A DNA stretch of 64,000 nucleotides from Cristatella mucedo (GCA_009760855.2 WPIO01000127.1:112501-176500); one strand, 5' to 3'. Counted from the stretch's first letter, positions 1 to 14,502 are shown. Notes: a model not told the origin generated them from the sequence alone. Translations and numbers: made by a program.

Positions 1-2
1 AT

Positions 3-377
3 TTTTACAATTCTGAAGGAGATAAACAACGAATTGCCGATGCTGTGAAATCCGCTGCTTGCACCAAATCGACAATCGTCGCAGCAAAGAGAAGTGGGCA
101 GCCTATCAAAGAGATGGAAAAACTGCTAAACGTGTGAATGGAAGACCAAAATATAAAAAAAAAGTGCCTCTAACGGTGCTGAACAACCAAGCCAAAGCGA
201 GTTGCCTCTTAGATGACCCCAAGAGAGGCAGCCCAAAGAACTGCAATCAAGATTTTACTGCAAGCAAAGACTATTTCGATCGCCTCTGTAAACGCCAGTC
301 ACGAGGGTTTAGAGGAAGAGGGAGTTGATGATCGTCCAGCAACATCGACCCACTCCTTCTCATCCTCCTCCCAATAG
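3..377 (+). CDS. Possible last two coding exons of an unrecognised gene
   Basis: Bases 3-131 are open in one frame (it reads DKQRIADAVKSAACTKSTIV) and would meet a stop at 135. The same frame opens again at 213 and runs to a TAG at 375-377, with an acidic then Ser-rich end (EEEGVDDRPATSTHSFSSSS). Between them a possible 81-bp intron begins GTGTGA at 132 and ends with the good acceptor GTTGCCTCTTAG at 212. Both junctions are phase 0, so the frame is kept. The left end would continue outside the window. I do not recognise the family. The weak donor and short length make this tentative; it could equally be a decayed element with three in-frame stops. Confidence 0.3.
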
Positions 378-654
378 TACTTAATTTACATTACTGCAAC
401 TATCAACTTATGTATGCCCAAGAATACTCCGCATTATGGTATGCAAATGTAACTTTTTCTTTCTTATTTCTTATTTGCTATTCATTTGCAAAAGTTTAAA
501 TTCCTTTACCTCTCTATATCTTCTTCAGAACGAATCATAGTAGAATGCATCATACACCATTCTCGACTTACAAAAGTTTGACTTACTACAGGTTTTCCGG
601 TCCCCATCAATTTCGTAAGTCGGGTGAGGGTTGGGGCTGACTGAGGTTGGGGAG

Positions 655-1200
655 GCTGACCTCGAGATCGTGGCTGCGCTACGAGCCTTGACTTTCAAGG
701 CAACTAGAGCTGCTCCGGCTGCTAAGCACCCGACCCGCACAGCCATTACGAGCCTTCATGGTTGATTGGGCTTAATAATCGGCCAATAATCGACCCGACT
801 GGAACCGAAGCGACAGATGCTTTAGCTATGCAGGTCCTAGACTGTGGAAACCGCTTCCACGGTTTTTACGCGACGACATCTACTCTCCTGCTGCCGACTG
901 TGTCTCATCCTTTCCGGCGGTCCTGAGCTGCTACTTCCACGCTACTCACTACCTCAACTGCTCTTCTGACTCTGCTACGCTTCCCACTTTTTCTTTGTTG
1001 CGTGAGATTGAGTCTGTTGGCTACCGAATGCGTACCGAAAGCCGCTTAGGCTGAGAGTGGGCTATACAAAAGCCTCCTGCGTAACGCTCACATAGTCTTT
1101 GTGGCTTTGTGGGGTTACAGACCGAGATACAACAACAACCCGACTGGAACGAACTGGTCAGTCCTTATCGCTGCCCTGCCCTGTCTAAAGAGTCACATGA
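655..1200 (-). repeat. Repeat R1, split by a LINE-B insertion
   Basis: Bases 655-805 and 1138-1200, read on the minus strand, match 2476-2673 on the plus strand. Both copies contain a short open stretch reading VRVGCLAAGAAL followed by KVKAR and ATISR. The family is not recognised. The copy is cut in two by the LINE-B fragment at 806-1137, which is flanked by a 13-bp duplicated target. Confidence 0.7.
806..1137 (+). mobile_element. LINE-B 3' fragment with target-site duplication
   Basis: This is the 3' end of a non-LTR retrotransposon seen at least six more times here (6791, 18690, 23841, 40690, 56365, 60450). It holds the decayed C-terminal coding end, a short UTR and the typical end CGAGATACA. 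The flanks ACCCGACTGGAAC at 793-805 and 1138-1150 are identical, which marks the target-site duplication. The 5' end is truncated, as is usual for LINE insertions, and the tail here is AAC-type instead of ATTAC. Confidence 0.85.
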
Positions 1201-2084
1201 CTATAAATAAATATATATTTATTTATACACAGGCGATACATGCATACATCTTGAAGATAGCCCTATGCTCTGGACACATGGTCGCTGTTACAGTCACATG
1301 AAAAGATGTCTTTCATCTACCAGCGGTAAGGCAGTTCGGCACACCTTCCCTGGATAGTCCGGATGCATTTCTTCATGATAATCATTCGTGATCTAGCTTA
1401 TGAGTCCTTATAATTTATTATAGGTCGACGTTTGCCTCTGACCTACCTAAAGCCAAAACTGTCACAAAAATAAATATGGTAGCACTCAAAGGGTGTATTT
1501 TTATTAAACCCTTTCACGCAGTATGGAAGAACATTGGATTGTGTGCCTGCACAATGCGGTGGGAGATTTCTTAAGTCTCTAAAGCACTCGCGACCGCGAT
1601 GGTGTTATAGGCGCACATTTATTGCCTGCTCTTGTCTTGACCTGTGCACGAGTCTCTGCTTGCAAGCGTCTGCAAACTGGAAGAAACGTTACGCTATGCC
1701 CTCCCACTCCCACGAGATCGGAACACCATTTAAGTTCATTCGCTGTACAGCGAACACTGCCATTTTCTTCTTACCGTTTCTTCGGCATAGCGCAAGCGGT
1801 ACTGTTGGTGCAACGCCGTGAAAGCAAGGGAGATAACTTGAGTTCACCTGTCAGATAAGCGACGATCTGCACATGCTAAGCTAACTTTGTGCTCCTGCTC
1901 GAGGCTATTTTAAATAACTTAGGCGACCAACCAGACTGCGTTGCCGAGCAACAGTGGGCGCAAAAGCTACAAATGGGCTACACAATTGCTAGGATTGTTT
2001 TTTAGGATTGTTGTTCTCGCGTTTTACCACTGACGGTAGCAACGCCTCGAAAGAGACACAACCGCAGCTCTCAGCCGGGCGGCA
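1201..2084. other. Intergenic, no gene recognised
   Basis: The open frames here are short (under 100 codons), mutually overlapping and without recognisable motifs. No RNA gene or clear repeat was seen. Confidence 0.5.
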
Positions 2085-2362
2085 TAGTAATAATCCTAAT
2101 ACATTTGTATATTAATCAATTAATTAATTAATCTCTTTCTACGTACTTAACATATGCTGTAAAGGAAGCATGGTCGAATGGTTAAGTGTTAGCATGCTCA
2201 ATGACAACGAGCATTACATGGTTAGACCTACGAGCGGGGGGGGGGGGGGGGGGGGGGGGGGTTGAGGGGGAGGTCAACAAGCAAATGTGGCGGCTTGTGG
2301 CAGCATGCGCATGCGCAGTTTCAGCACGCATAAGCACACAAAGGACGAATCGCATGGAGCCG
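2085..2362 (-). mobile_element. LINE-A 3' UTR fragment with a 26-G tract
   Basis: Read on the minus strand this is the LINE-A 3' UTR, with the recurring pieces seen as CATGGTCGAATGG, TTAGCATGCTCAAT and CAGCACGCATAAGCACA on the plus strand, ending in an A+T tail near 2085. An uninterrupted run of 26 G (2236-2261) sits inside the copy where other copies have ordinary UTR sequence. Confidence 0.7.
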
Positions 2363-2475
2363 CGAACTGCTGGTGTGTGGTCAGCAACGGGTGCATGCAT
2401 TGACAAGCTACAGTAGTATACACATGCCCGGGCGTGCGACAGCCAACAGCCGCCGATGGAGACGAGCGATACGTG

Positions 2476-2673
2476 ACACATGACTGTCTAGGCAAGGCCG
2501 GGCGCAGGATTGACCAGTTCGCTCTTGTCGGGTCGATTGTTGGCCGATTACTAAACCCAATCAACCATCTAGGCCTGTACTGGCCGTGCGGGTCGGTTGC
2601 CTAGCAGCCGGAGCAGCTCTAGATGCCATGAAGGTCAAGGCTCGTTGCACAGCCACGATCTCGAGGGCTCATA
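2476..2673 (+). repeat. Repeat R1, second copy
   Basis: This copy matches the minus-strand copy at 655-805/1138-1200 without the LINE-B insert, so it shows the empty site. The family is unknown. A short frame (VRVGCLAAGAAL...) is conserved between the two copies. Confidence 0.7.
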
Positions 2674-3163
2674 TCGTGTGGGCATGCAGACTAGCTCGTA
2701 TAGCAGGTATGCTGAGTGCGACTGCATACAGGATATATGTATACAGGACCCAGCATCGATGCTTAGTGGCCCCGTGCTGCCATGCGATACGTATAATCCA
2801 GAGAAACAATGATCTAAAAGATGTGGAAAAGTACAACTAAATACCTGCACTTCTTGAGCTCATTTTGAATTTTATTGTTGCACCTACTAATTCAGGTTTC
2901 GGCACAGTGCATAGCGAGTGCGAAAACTAAATGCTTGTGCCCGCGAGTCACGGTAGCTGTCTCAAGCGGTGGCTATGACTGTGACACCGCTCTAAGATAT
3001 ACGGCAACAACTCCACGGCCTATTCTAATCAAAATCAGAAGCCTATCACTCCGATTTTTTTTACTAGAGCAATGATATTTAAAAAGCAGCTAGAGACTCA
3101 GCAACCGAATAAAGCTCAAATCGAGCTGCCGTTTAGAGTGGAAAGAGAGCTGCGAGACAGCAA
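2674..3163. other. Intergenic, nothing recognised
   Basis: Unique-looking DNA with short overlapping open frames only. Confidence 0.5.
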
Positions 3164-3361
<198 letters not shown>

Positions 3362-4317
3362 GGGAGACTAGGTCATCAGTGTAGGACTCACATCTGCCCT
3401 GAAGCTCCTATCGAACGAGCATTTAACGAGAAGATAGCGCCAGGAGCGAGCGGAGAGAGAGAGAGAGCGATAGAGTGTGACGACGAGAGTGATGAGGAGC
3501 AGAGGAAAGAAACAAGGTGAAAAAGGCAACAGTCAGCAGATTTAATAATCTCATTTATAAATCGATTGAAGAGCGTCTGCAATTATCATCCACTAACAGC
3601 CAGCAATAAAGGGCTGCATCCTGCCAGATGCGAGCCTGGGACCCGGATCGTGAAGTGCGAGCACCTTACCGTAGAGACCCGGATTTAGTGAGCGAAGCCG
3701 TGAGTGCAATCGATGAGCGCGGCTGCCATGTGCTGGTGGTGGGCAGACATATTGAGCTAGCTGTACGGCATGCGAAAATGAGCATGTGTTTGACAGACAT
3801 TGTAGACAGCAAGATTGACGATAGTGATCAAGGGGTAGAAGAGAGATGGCAAAGGGTGAGTGAAAGAGAACAGAGCCAAGGACTCCGCAAGTCAGCAACG
3901 GTAACCTAGGCACATACGGCTGCCGAGCGGAAGCCTGCAAGTCTGGGTAATCTCTTTAGCTAGGCTTGATTCTTTTAACGGTTCATTGCCCGATCCCCCC
4001 AGCCCATGTAGCCACGCCCAGCAGCTGAGGCTTCGTTTAGCCGCTCGTGCCAGCTAGCGAAGCACGATCTTTTCGCTGAAGACAAGAGTTGGCAGCCACT
4101 CATGCTTTGTGTAATACAGTAGCTGCCATCTTTGTGCAATGCAGTGGCTGCCGTCTACGCCCCCTTTGGTGCACCAAAGCTCACCCTTGAGCAAGCCGCA
4201 ATCGCTGTTCACTGCGTTGCGAGTTGCCGAAGTCTGGCAAAGCTGGAATCTCACACAATCTTTTACTGACCATTGCATAACGGTAGCTAAAGCCTCTGTT
4301 AAGACGCGACGGTACGA
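3362..4317. other. Intergenic, no gene recognised
   Basis: Open frames up to 128 codons occur on both strands, but they overlap each other and show no domain, splice logic or repeat similarity that I can support. Confidence 0.45.
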
Positions 4318-4456
4318 AGTGTTTAGTCCAGCGGTTAAGGTGCTCGCCCCAACCAAGGTCCGGCTGAGGTCGCGGGCTCGTCCCCGAGGCATATGTGAAG
4401 CGCCTGAATAGAGATTAAGTTCTCTTGGGGCGCTATACAAATGAATTATTTTTTTT
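4318..4456 (+). mobile_element. SINE-1 copy (tRNA-derived, LINE-A-like tail)
   Basis: The head has a tRNA-like A box (AGTCCAGCGGTTAAGG) and a B box region (GTCGCGGGCTCG). The 3' half carries GAAGCGCC, GAGATTAAGTTCTCTT and GGGGCGCTATAC, closely resembling the LINE-A 3' end. Related copies lie at 27545, 44499 and 51932. Confidence 0.85.
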
Positions 4457-4927
4457 AAGTGCAGCCCTGAAATAATCGTATTGGCAGAACAGAAGCGATT
4501 TTGAAGCCAACGCCTGAGTAGAAGAGTTTACCAGTTGCTGACGATTAGTACGTGGGTATAAGGGTCGAATAATGCCATTCTATGCTCGAATGCTCGAATC
4601 TCGACGCGAAATGTTTCAGCGCTTCACAGGGAAGTCTGGCGATCGTGTCAGAAGACAGGTAATGCACTAACGGCAACTGCGACTAGCGAATAAAAAAAGT
4701 TTGTTGACCCTTAGGTGAAAGGCATTTGCGGTTGCCGCTCTGGCAGCAGGTCAGGCAGCAGCTGCTTCGGATGCCTAATGAGCCGGAGCTGAATAGGAAC
4801 AATGGGAGACGATCGTAAAGATTGAATATCATAGCGAAGCTTAACTGCGAAAGTGTCAAGGCTGACGTGGGATGTCATGCCGAGCCTAGCAACGGAACGC
4901 GTAAGAACGAATGGCAGCTATTGCGTC

Positions 4928-5107
4928 AATGCATGCTGACCCTGTGCATGTCACCCCTAACCATATTGTTCATTTTGTTTGTTTTTCAAGCATGATTTTA
5001 CTTACTATTCTATTGCGTATCACTTTGCAGCAAATGTAAAGCGCCTAGAAAGAGATTAAGTTCTCTGAGGGCGCTTTATCAAGTGCAATGTTATTATTAT
5101 TATTATA
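4928..5107 (+). mobile_element. LINE-A 3' UTR fragment
   Basis: Contains GCATGCTGACCCTGTGCATG, the stem AAAGCGCC...GGGCGCTTT around GAGATTAAGTTCTCTGAG, then an (ATT)n tail. It is nearly identical to the oppositely oriented copy at 5389-5621, so the two form a large inverted repeat. Confidence 0.85.
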
Positions 5108-5388
5108 AGCGAAGTTGCAGTACGCCGAGCTTCGGTGGACGAAGTGCCTGGTGACAGACTGGCCGTGCCTTGCGAAATCGTTCAGTAAAAATTTCTTCGG
5201 CCGACGTACTGGTACCCAGCTGCAAGGAATAGTGGAAAGCTTAGTGCGGGCTTCAGAAATAGAAGACACGTGGGCTTCAGTCAGCGAGTCGGTGGTGCCA
5301 TTGGTGACATTGGTGGTGCCATTGTCAAGCCACGCCCCCTCCTTCCTCCGTCTGAGCTAAAGCTTCTTCCAATTCGTCCGCTTCATTC

Positions 5389-5621
5389 ATAATAATAATA
5401 ATAATAATAATAATTCACTTGATAAAGCGCCCTCAGAGAACTTAATCTCTCTCTAGGCGCTTTACATTTGCTGTAAAGTGAAATGCAATTGAATGGTAAG
5501 TAAAATCATGCTTGAAAAACAAACGAAATGAATAATATGGTTAGGGGTGACATGCACAGGGTCAGCATGCAAATGTGGTTAGTGGCAGCATGCACAGTGT
5601 CAGCACGCATAAGCACACACC
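5389..5621 (-). mobile_element. LINE-A 3' UTR fragment, inverted relative to 4928
   Basis: The (TAA)n tract at 5389-5412 is the tail read backwards. The stem and UTR then follow to CAGCACGCATAAGCACAC. It shares subfamily differences with 4928-5107 and 42511-42745, such as the sequence AATGAATAATATGG. Confidence 0.85.
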
Positions 5622-6790
5622 TGCATACTCAGTCGAGTAGCGGCAGCGGTTTCGAAAAGCACCGTTATCGTTGTCTGTCGTCTGCAGATTTCGGCGGAAT
5701 GCGAAATAGCGGAATGCGGACGCCCTTCGGCCAGCAAATGGGGGCGGGGCGCCTGCGGGTGCCTGCGAACGGGATCGGTGTATTGCGTTTTTTCAATTGC
5801 ATTAATGTACGTTGCCCTACCAAAAAAGTCACCAGGCTTTACAAATTACGGCAAGAGAAACAGTTGCAAGGCTTGGCGGCTAACCGCTGCATTCTGGTTA
5901 GACGCAAGCCCTTCAAGACTCTGAGCGTGGCAGGCAGTGCGGCAGCTGCCGGTGACCACCGATTCAGTGGGCGGCGAGCAACTGTCGTCAAGGTGACATT
6001 CAATGGTGTCTCCATCGCAGGGGGTTCCGCGGCCACAATTTCCGTAGTCTAGTCAGTGTATTCTTTAGTCGCGCGATCGTTTCCAGCCAAAGGGCATTTC
6101 CACTAATTCAGCCCTCCGCCATCTTGCTTCTACCGTGCCTGATTCAGCTTGGCAAGCTAAAGAAGCCACTGGTCGAATGCGCTCAACGAGCGAGTCAGCC
6201 TAGGCCAATCGGTGGCGGGGTGGGATGGGGGAGGGACGTGACCCCTCGCTTGCCACTCGCTCAGAAGAGTTAGAACGTTATTAGGATTTTGTGAGGCGAC
6301 TCGTTATAGACTCTTATGTACGGTCGTGTTTCGTGCTGCTAAAAGTCGTAAGCCTGCTTTGAGGAGTATTAACTCACCCGGCATCGGTAGCTCGGATATC
6401 CGGTAATGAACTGTCACGCCTAATAGAATAGACCTAACTGTCTAACGGAATCACTCTGCAGCTGGTAAAATTTCTTTTAGCAGCCAGAATCAAGGAGGCA
6501 AGCATGCAGCCAGAATATAGAGACGGCAAGCAGCGATCATACTCTAGAGGAGCGGCGGCTAGTGAGGGGCGGCAGCGTAGGGCGCCGCCTGCTAAGGCTC
6601 TACTGCCGCTAGCGAAAGATATTGAACAAGCTGAGCTTTATTTCTAGTTAATTTTTTCTCCAAGCAGGGTATTTCCCGCCATGCATCGCTGGTCAGTGCT
6701 GTATATAGCTAGCCCGTTGTCGCGTTTCTTTAAAGCCCTATACATACATTGGCTTTATGCCTTTCAGCGAAATTTTTTATGCCCACGCTA
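5622..6790. other. Intergenic, no gene recognised
   Basis: A 174-codon plus-strand frame (5528-6052) starts inside LINE-A UTR sequence and shows no family. The remainder holds only short frames. Confidence 0.4.
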
Positions 6791-8290
6791 AGTAATATTA
6801 TGCATCTCCGTCTGTAGCTCCACGAAGACACCAAGACTAAGTGAGTGTCGTGCAGGAGTTTGCTATAGCAAAGCACTCAAAGCTTAAGCGGCTTTCGGTC
6901 CGCATTCGGTTCGCATTTCGGTTCGCATTCGGTTCGCATTCGGTTCGCATTCGGCAGACTTCATCTCACGCACCAAAGGGAAAGTGAGAGAAGCATATCT
7001 ATGAGTCAGGGGGGCAGTTGAGGTAGCAACTAGCATGGAATTAACAGCTCGTTAAGGCTGGGAAAGATGTGCCACATTCGGCGGCAGGAGAATAGATGTC
7101 GCATAAGAATTGTGGAAGTGAGTTCTACAGTCCAGGCCCAGCAGAGCATTAGATTCTGTCGCCAACGGTCTTTAAGCGAAGGAATGGAGCAGCTACTTTA
7201 TTGTCCTTGGGAGGAATTGAGGGCACGAGGAGGCTGAAACTGTTGCAGCAGCTAAGCTAGGTATGAAGGAGTCATGCCATGACGGCCCTTGTGAGTCAGC
7301 GTAACATCTGCTCTGTCTGTTGATTGATCGAGAGCCATTACAGCTCCTTCGACACTCATGAGAAACGCTACTGAACTTGTAGGATTTGTAAACTAGCCTA
7401 GCAGGCATATTCATCGCTAGCTGCAGCGGCCTAATGACTTTTTCCGGTAGCTCAGTCAAAATGGAATTGTAATAATCCAGCATTGACAATACCAGGGAGC
7501 TAGCAAATTTTTGCAAGTCCCTACTCGAGACGAGGATCGTTTAGTGAGCCGCGATGACTCACTAGATGAGGCGGATGCTTTTCACATCTGTTCCGAGGTC
7601 GTGGGTTCGAATCCTTCGGTGGCCCATCGTTTATCACTGCTGCAAACGTTGGTGATAGACGTAAAGGTACTTACGCCTGTTTACAAAAGACTGCTAAATC
7701 AGCATTTTTTATCGAACGTGATGGCTAGCTGTCAAGGCAGTCTTCTTAATGAAAGTTCAAAATATAGGTATTGTTAAAGACAAGAACCTTAATTCCGAGC
7801 ACATGGGGACGGTTGCATAACAGCATCTTCTATCAGAGGAGTCTCCTTGTCCTCAGCCTGTCACACTCGGGGTGTCATCCTACGAGGAGAAGTTGGCTTT
7901 ATTGTCAAGTTTAAGGAATTTAGCCGACATCACAGGATCACATATCTGCAAGGCAAGCATTCAGTTTCTCGTCACTGCAGCATATTCCGATGTATCAAAC
8001 GGCAAATACAGCTTGAGCATCGTCAGCATAGAAAGTGATATCCACTCCCATATGCCAGATCATTTTCTTCACAGCTTCAGTGCAAATGAACAGCAAAGGA
8101 CCAAGAACTGACATTTCAGGGACTCCACAGGTGGCTGGTCTACCTTATTGCAAGCCGAGACAATAGGGGATTTTCATGGCTAATTCCAGTGGCTTAGCCC
8201 AAACGACAATAGTCCTAACCTATGGCAGCAACAGCGTCTTTGAACAAAAACTTATGCGGATTAAGCTCAAGATGACAAAAAAGTGCCCAG
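6791..8290 (-). mobile_element. LINE-B, long 5'-truncated copy
   Basis: Read on the minus strand, the decayed reverse-transcriptase C-terminal half is visible. Around 7900 it reads KFLKLDNKANFLLVG, matching the usual NFLKLNDDKTEF-type segment. Around 7440 it reads LDYYNSILTELPEKVIRPLQ. The 3' end reaches GGAGATGCA near 6804. A SINE-2 copy (7546-7711) interrupts it. A small tandem repeat of CATTCGGTTCG (6893-6957) has expanded in its 3' UTR. Stops and frameshifts rule out activity. Confidence 0.8.
7546..7711 (+). mobile_element. SINE-2 copy inserted in LINE-B
   Basis: A tRNA-like head (GAGCCGCGATGACTCACTAG) and an intact B box (GTGGGTTCGAATCC) are followed by the SINE-2 body and the end CTGCTAAATCAGC plus a T-run. 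It splits the LINE-B copy at 6791-8290. Confidence 0.8.
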
Positions 8291-8632
8291 CCCAATCGCA
8301 CTCAGCCTAAGCGTTCAGCCACGCCAGGAAGGCCTTTTGTGCAGCACTCCCAGAGAGCTTGGCGGTAGGTAGCCGTATCGGGGATAGACCATATAGGGAG
8401 ATGTGTAGAGAGAGACCATTTCGGAAGGCGAGAGACCACGTCGGGAGGGAAAGACATGTCGGGAGGGCGTGAGTATCGAGTCGAGAGAGGGAGGCCTCGT
8501 CGTGCAGCCATATGTCCATAGATCCAGGTAGCTCCACGTAGGCAGGTCCGTTTGCCTCACTTAAGTCCCTAGAGAGTCCCGCAAGAGGCATGGAGTCCAT
8601 AGTTACACAACCAGAATCTTATCAAGACATTG
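8291..8632. other. Downstream flank of the KLF5 gene
   Basis: No gene recognised. A short directly repeated GTCGGGAGGG-type motif occurs at about 8437-8470. Overlapping minus-strand frames are unsupported. Confidence 0.4.
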
Positions 8633-8638
8633 TTTAAT
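8633..8638 (-). terminator. Candidate poly(A) signal of KLF5 (ATTAAA)
   Basis: ATTAAA, the commonest variant signal, lies on the gene strand about 325 bases after the stop codon. No AATAAA was seen on this strand between the stop and this point. Confidence 0.4.
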
Positions 8639-8962
8639 GGTGAAGAAAACGCGTTGCATAAAAAATACTAGCAATGTCTTTTGTTGCATTAAATTACTAA
8701 AAACGTTCCTATAACCCATCCGGTGCAGGTTATTAACAGTGCCTGCTAACCGTCGAATCAGAGTCGTGTCGTTGGGGGTCTGCCAGCAGCCCGTGTTGCA
8801 GCAGCTCGGTCCGATAGCTGACCACGCTGACTGACGCGCTCCTCGGATCGCCAGCCAGCGAGCGTTCGCACCCGTCACGTGACGAATTCCGCCCTCCCGC
8901 CCGCCCTGGCGGCCCCGCAGCCGTCGTCGGGAAATTCGCCGACCGCGACGGACCGGACGCGC

Positions 8963-12313
<3,351 letters not shown>

Positions 12314-12471
12314 GGCGGCGCTCGGTTCGAACAGGTGCTCGTTCAGCGCACGCGACGTCGTCGTCCGCGCGCGTCTCGCTGTCAGCCCGACGACTCCGGT
12401 ACTTTCCTCCGGCGAACGCTCGTCGTCCGCGCCGGCTCGCTACGTCGTGTGCCGCCACACCCAACGGATTC

Positions 12472-12589
12472 AACTGACTCCCGTCCTGTCGCCGGCGTTA
12501 TTTAACGGCTGACTGCAGCGGAGAGGCGATTAGCAGCGCCGTCTACCAATAGGCGTGCAACTAGTTGTGGGGGCGGGGTTGCGGGGCGG
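12472..12589 (-). promoter_or_regulatory. Predicted KLF5 core promoter
   Basis: On the gene strand: initiator TCAGTT at 12477-12472 (predicted +1 A at 12475); TTAAATAA at 12505-12498, about 30 bases upstream of that A; an inverted CCAAT at 12550-12546 (about -75); GC boxes at 12569-12578 and 12583-12589 (about -95 to -115). The spacings match classical promoters. The implied 5' UTR is about 162 nt with no intron. GC boxes are themselves KLF/Sp sites, so self-regulation is conceivable. Confidence 0.5.
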
Positions 12590-13101
12590 TAGACGCGACC
12601 GGTGGCGCCGCCGTCGCCATCGCCGCCTCAGTCGTCGCCGCCGCCGCCAGCCTCCAGTCACGCAATTTGCCGGCGACTTCGGGATTACCGGGCCGTTCCT
12701 CTTTGATCAGAGCGCGCGTGTCGGCTATCGAATCCCAGCTCCCGCGCCGCAATGCAGCACCGATCTCGCCGACGGGAGGCTGGTTTTTGAGGCGATCGGG
12801 CTTCGAAAGCGCGCCCGCCGTGAGCCGGGAGGCGGCGAGACGGTGGCATGACGGCGGCCGCGGCAAGACCGCCGTCATGCCGCGGCCTTGCGCAATCGCC
12901 TTGCGTAAGTCCCAGCTAGCCGCTGCGGTAGGGGAGATAAGCGCCGCCCCGTCTTGCAGCGACACTTGATTGTTTACCGCTCTGCTTGATAGAGTTTTGT
13001 TCATAATCCGAGCGTCCGGTCGCACCGACAGAGCGGCTCACAAAAAGCTGGGACGAGGTCGCTCAATGGCGGCTGCTGGTTTCGATGCGCAGCATCTCGT
13101 T
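12590..13101. other. CpG-rich upstream region of KLF5, with hairpin
   Basis: High G+C with many CpG and GCC/CGC repeats, so open frames in all directions are uninformative. Contains a perfect 13-bp inverted repeat (GGCATGACGGCGG at 12845-12857 and its complement at 12869-12881, 11-nt loop). Confidence 0.6.
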
Positions 13102-13872
13102 ATAATAATAATAACAATGGTGTATTTGTATAGCGCCAGCAGAGAGGTGAATCTCTCTCTAGGCGCTTCATAGATGCTGCATATAAAGCATTAGCAAATG
13201 TTTGGTGGTAACATCCGCAAGCAGCAGGCATAGTGTAAGCAGGCACATGCTCACGAAGGACGAATCGCAAAAGCCCATCGGATACTGTAATAAAAAGGCG
13301 CGTTTTAAGCTTCTTTTTATATGTCGTCATATCAGGGGACGTCGTGACTTGCGTCGGTTGTGAGTTTCAAGCTTTGAGAGCATAGATACGAAAGACAATG
13401 GTTTCCAATGGTTTTGAGGTTATTTTGAGGTTCATACGAGGTATGGCTGAGCGATTCGAGTCAGAACAGCGGGATGTATTCTTCACCTTTGTAGACGAGT
13501 AGATCTGACAGGTAGGCTGGAGCTGGAGAATGAAGGGACCTAAAAGTAAGTGACAGAACCTTGAAGTCGATTGACTGCTTGATTGGGAGCCAGTGCAGGT
13601 CACCGGGAAGTGGTGTGATGTGGCAATTGCGATGCTCACGACAAATGAGCCTAGCTGCAGCTTTACACCAACTGTAATCGCCTGATTGCACAGACCGGTG
13701 AACCAGCAAACAGTGAATTACAGAAGTCGACGAAATGTCACAATGCATGGACCAGTTTAGATGTGGCATCCTTATCTAAAAAAGCCCAAATTTTAGTATT
13801 GCTATGTAGCTGAAAGTGGGTAGACTTGACAGTGGAGCTGATGTGGTCGTCTAGTGAAAGGTCACTTTGGAG
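13102..13872 (-). mobile_element. LINE-A copy, C-terminal coding end plus 3' UTR
   Basis: The minus strand reads HCDISSTSVIHCLLVH... then LHWLPIKQSIDFKVLSL and PAYLSDLL, the diagnostic C-terminal segment of L2/CR1-like reverse transcriptase ORFs. The UTR and the stem/tail follow to 13102. Several frame breaks show it is dead. It is truncated at the 5' side near 13872. Confidence 0.85.
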
Positions 13873-14502
13873 CAGGGTACCTGGATTTCATGAACACATA
13901 CATAGTCTGCATATGCATACCTGGGTGGACACTTTCTCGCTTACGCATGCAATAAGCAGCTGCACGTCATATCCGTTTCTCTGCTTCAGGTCTCAGCGTC
14001 TCAGCCTAGCATCCCACGTCACGTCTCTCTTAACTGCCTCTCTCCTTTTCTTGTCTCTTCCTCTGTGTCACGCTGGAGAGCTTTCTGCAGTGCGCTCAAA
14101 AGGTGAAGGACGTTTGCGAGCTCGCACACCTGCAGAATCACGCTCACTCCCTCAGCGTCTCACCTCTCTCTTGCAGCGTTCTCATGGCTGAGCGCTGTGA
14201 CCTTTAGAGTGACCACGCTCCGCTGGATTTTATCTGTCAAAATTGGCTAATGGCTGGGGCGACCGAGTGTGGTCCCGGGCGACCACGTTCCCCAGATCGA
14301 GTCCCCATGCAGTTGCAGATGCCACGTCCCCATGCAGGATGCAGGACGCGACATATCGAGGATACTCTGCCGTCCGCTCGTGCCGTGGTCTTGGATAGCC
14401 CATCGGGCTCTGACAATCGTACTAACGTCTTGCTGCCTGTTAAATTCTTGCTCTTCGTCCCAGACTCTCCAATGCTAGGAAGCCTCGCGCTGCACGGAGA
14501 GT
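13873..14502. other. Intergenic, nothing recognised
   Basis: Pyrimidine-rich patches and short frames only. Confidence 0.45.

Noticed and set aside
5528-6052. 174-codon plus frame
   Set aside because: The first part is antisense LINE-A UTR, and the rest has no recognisable domain.
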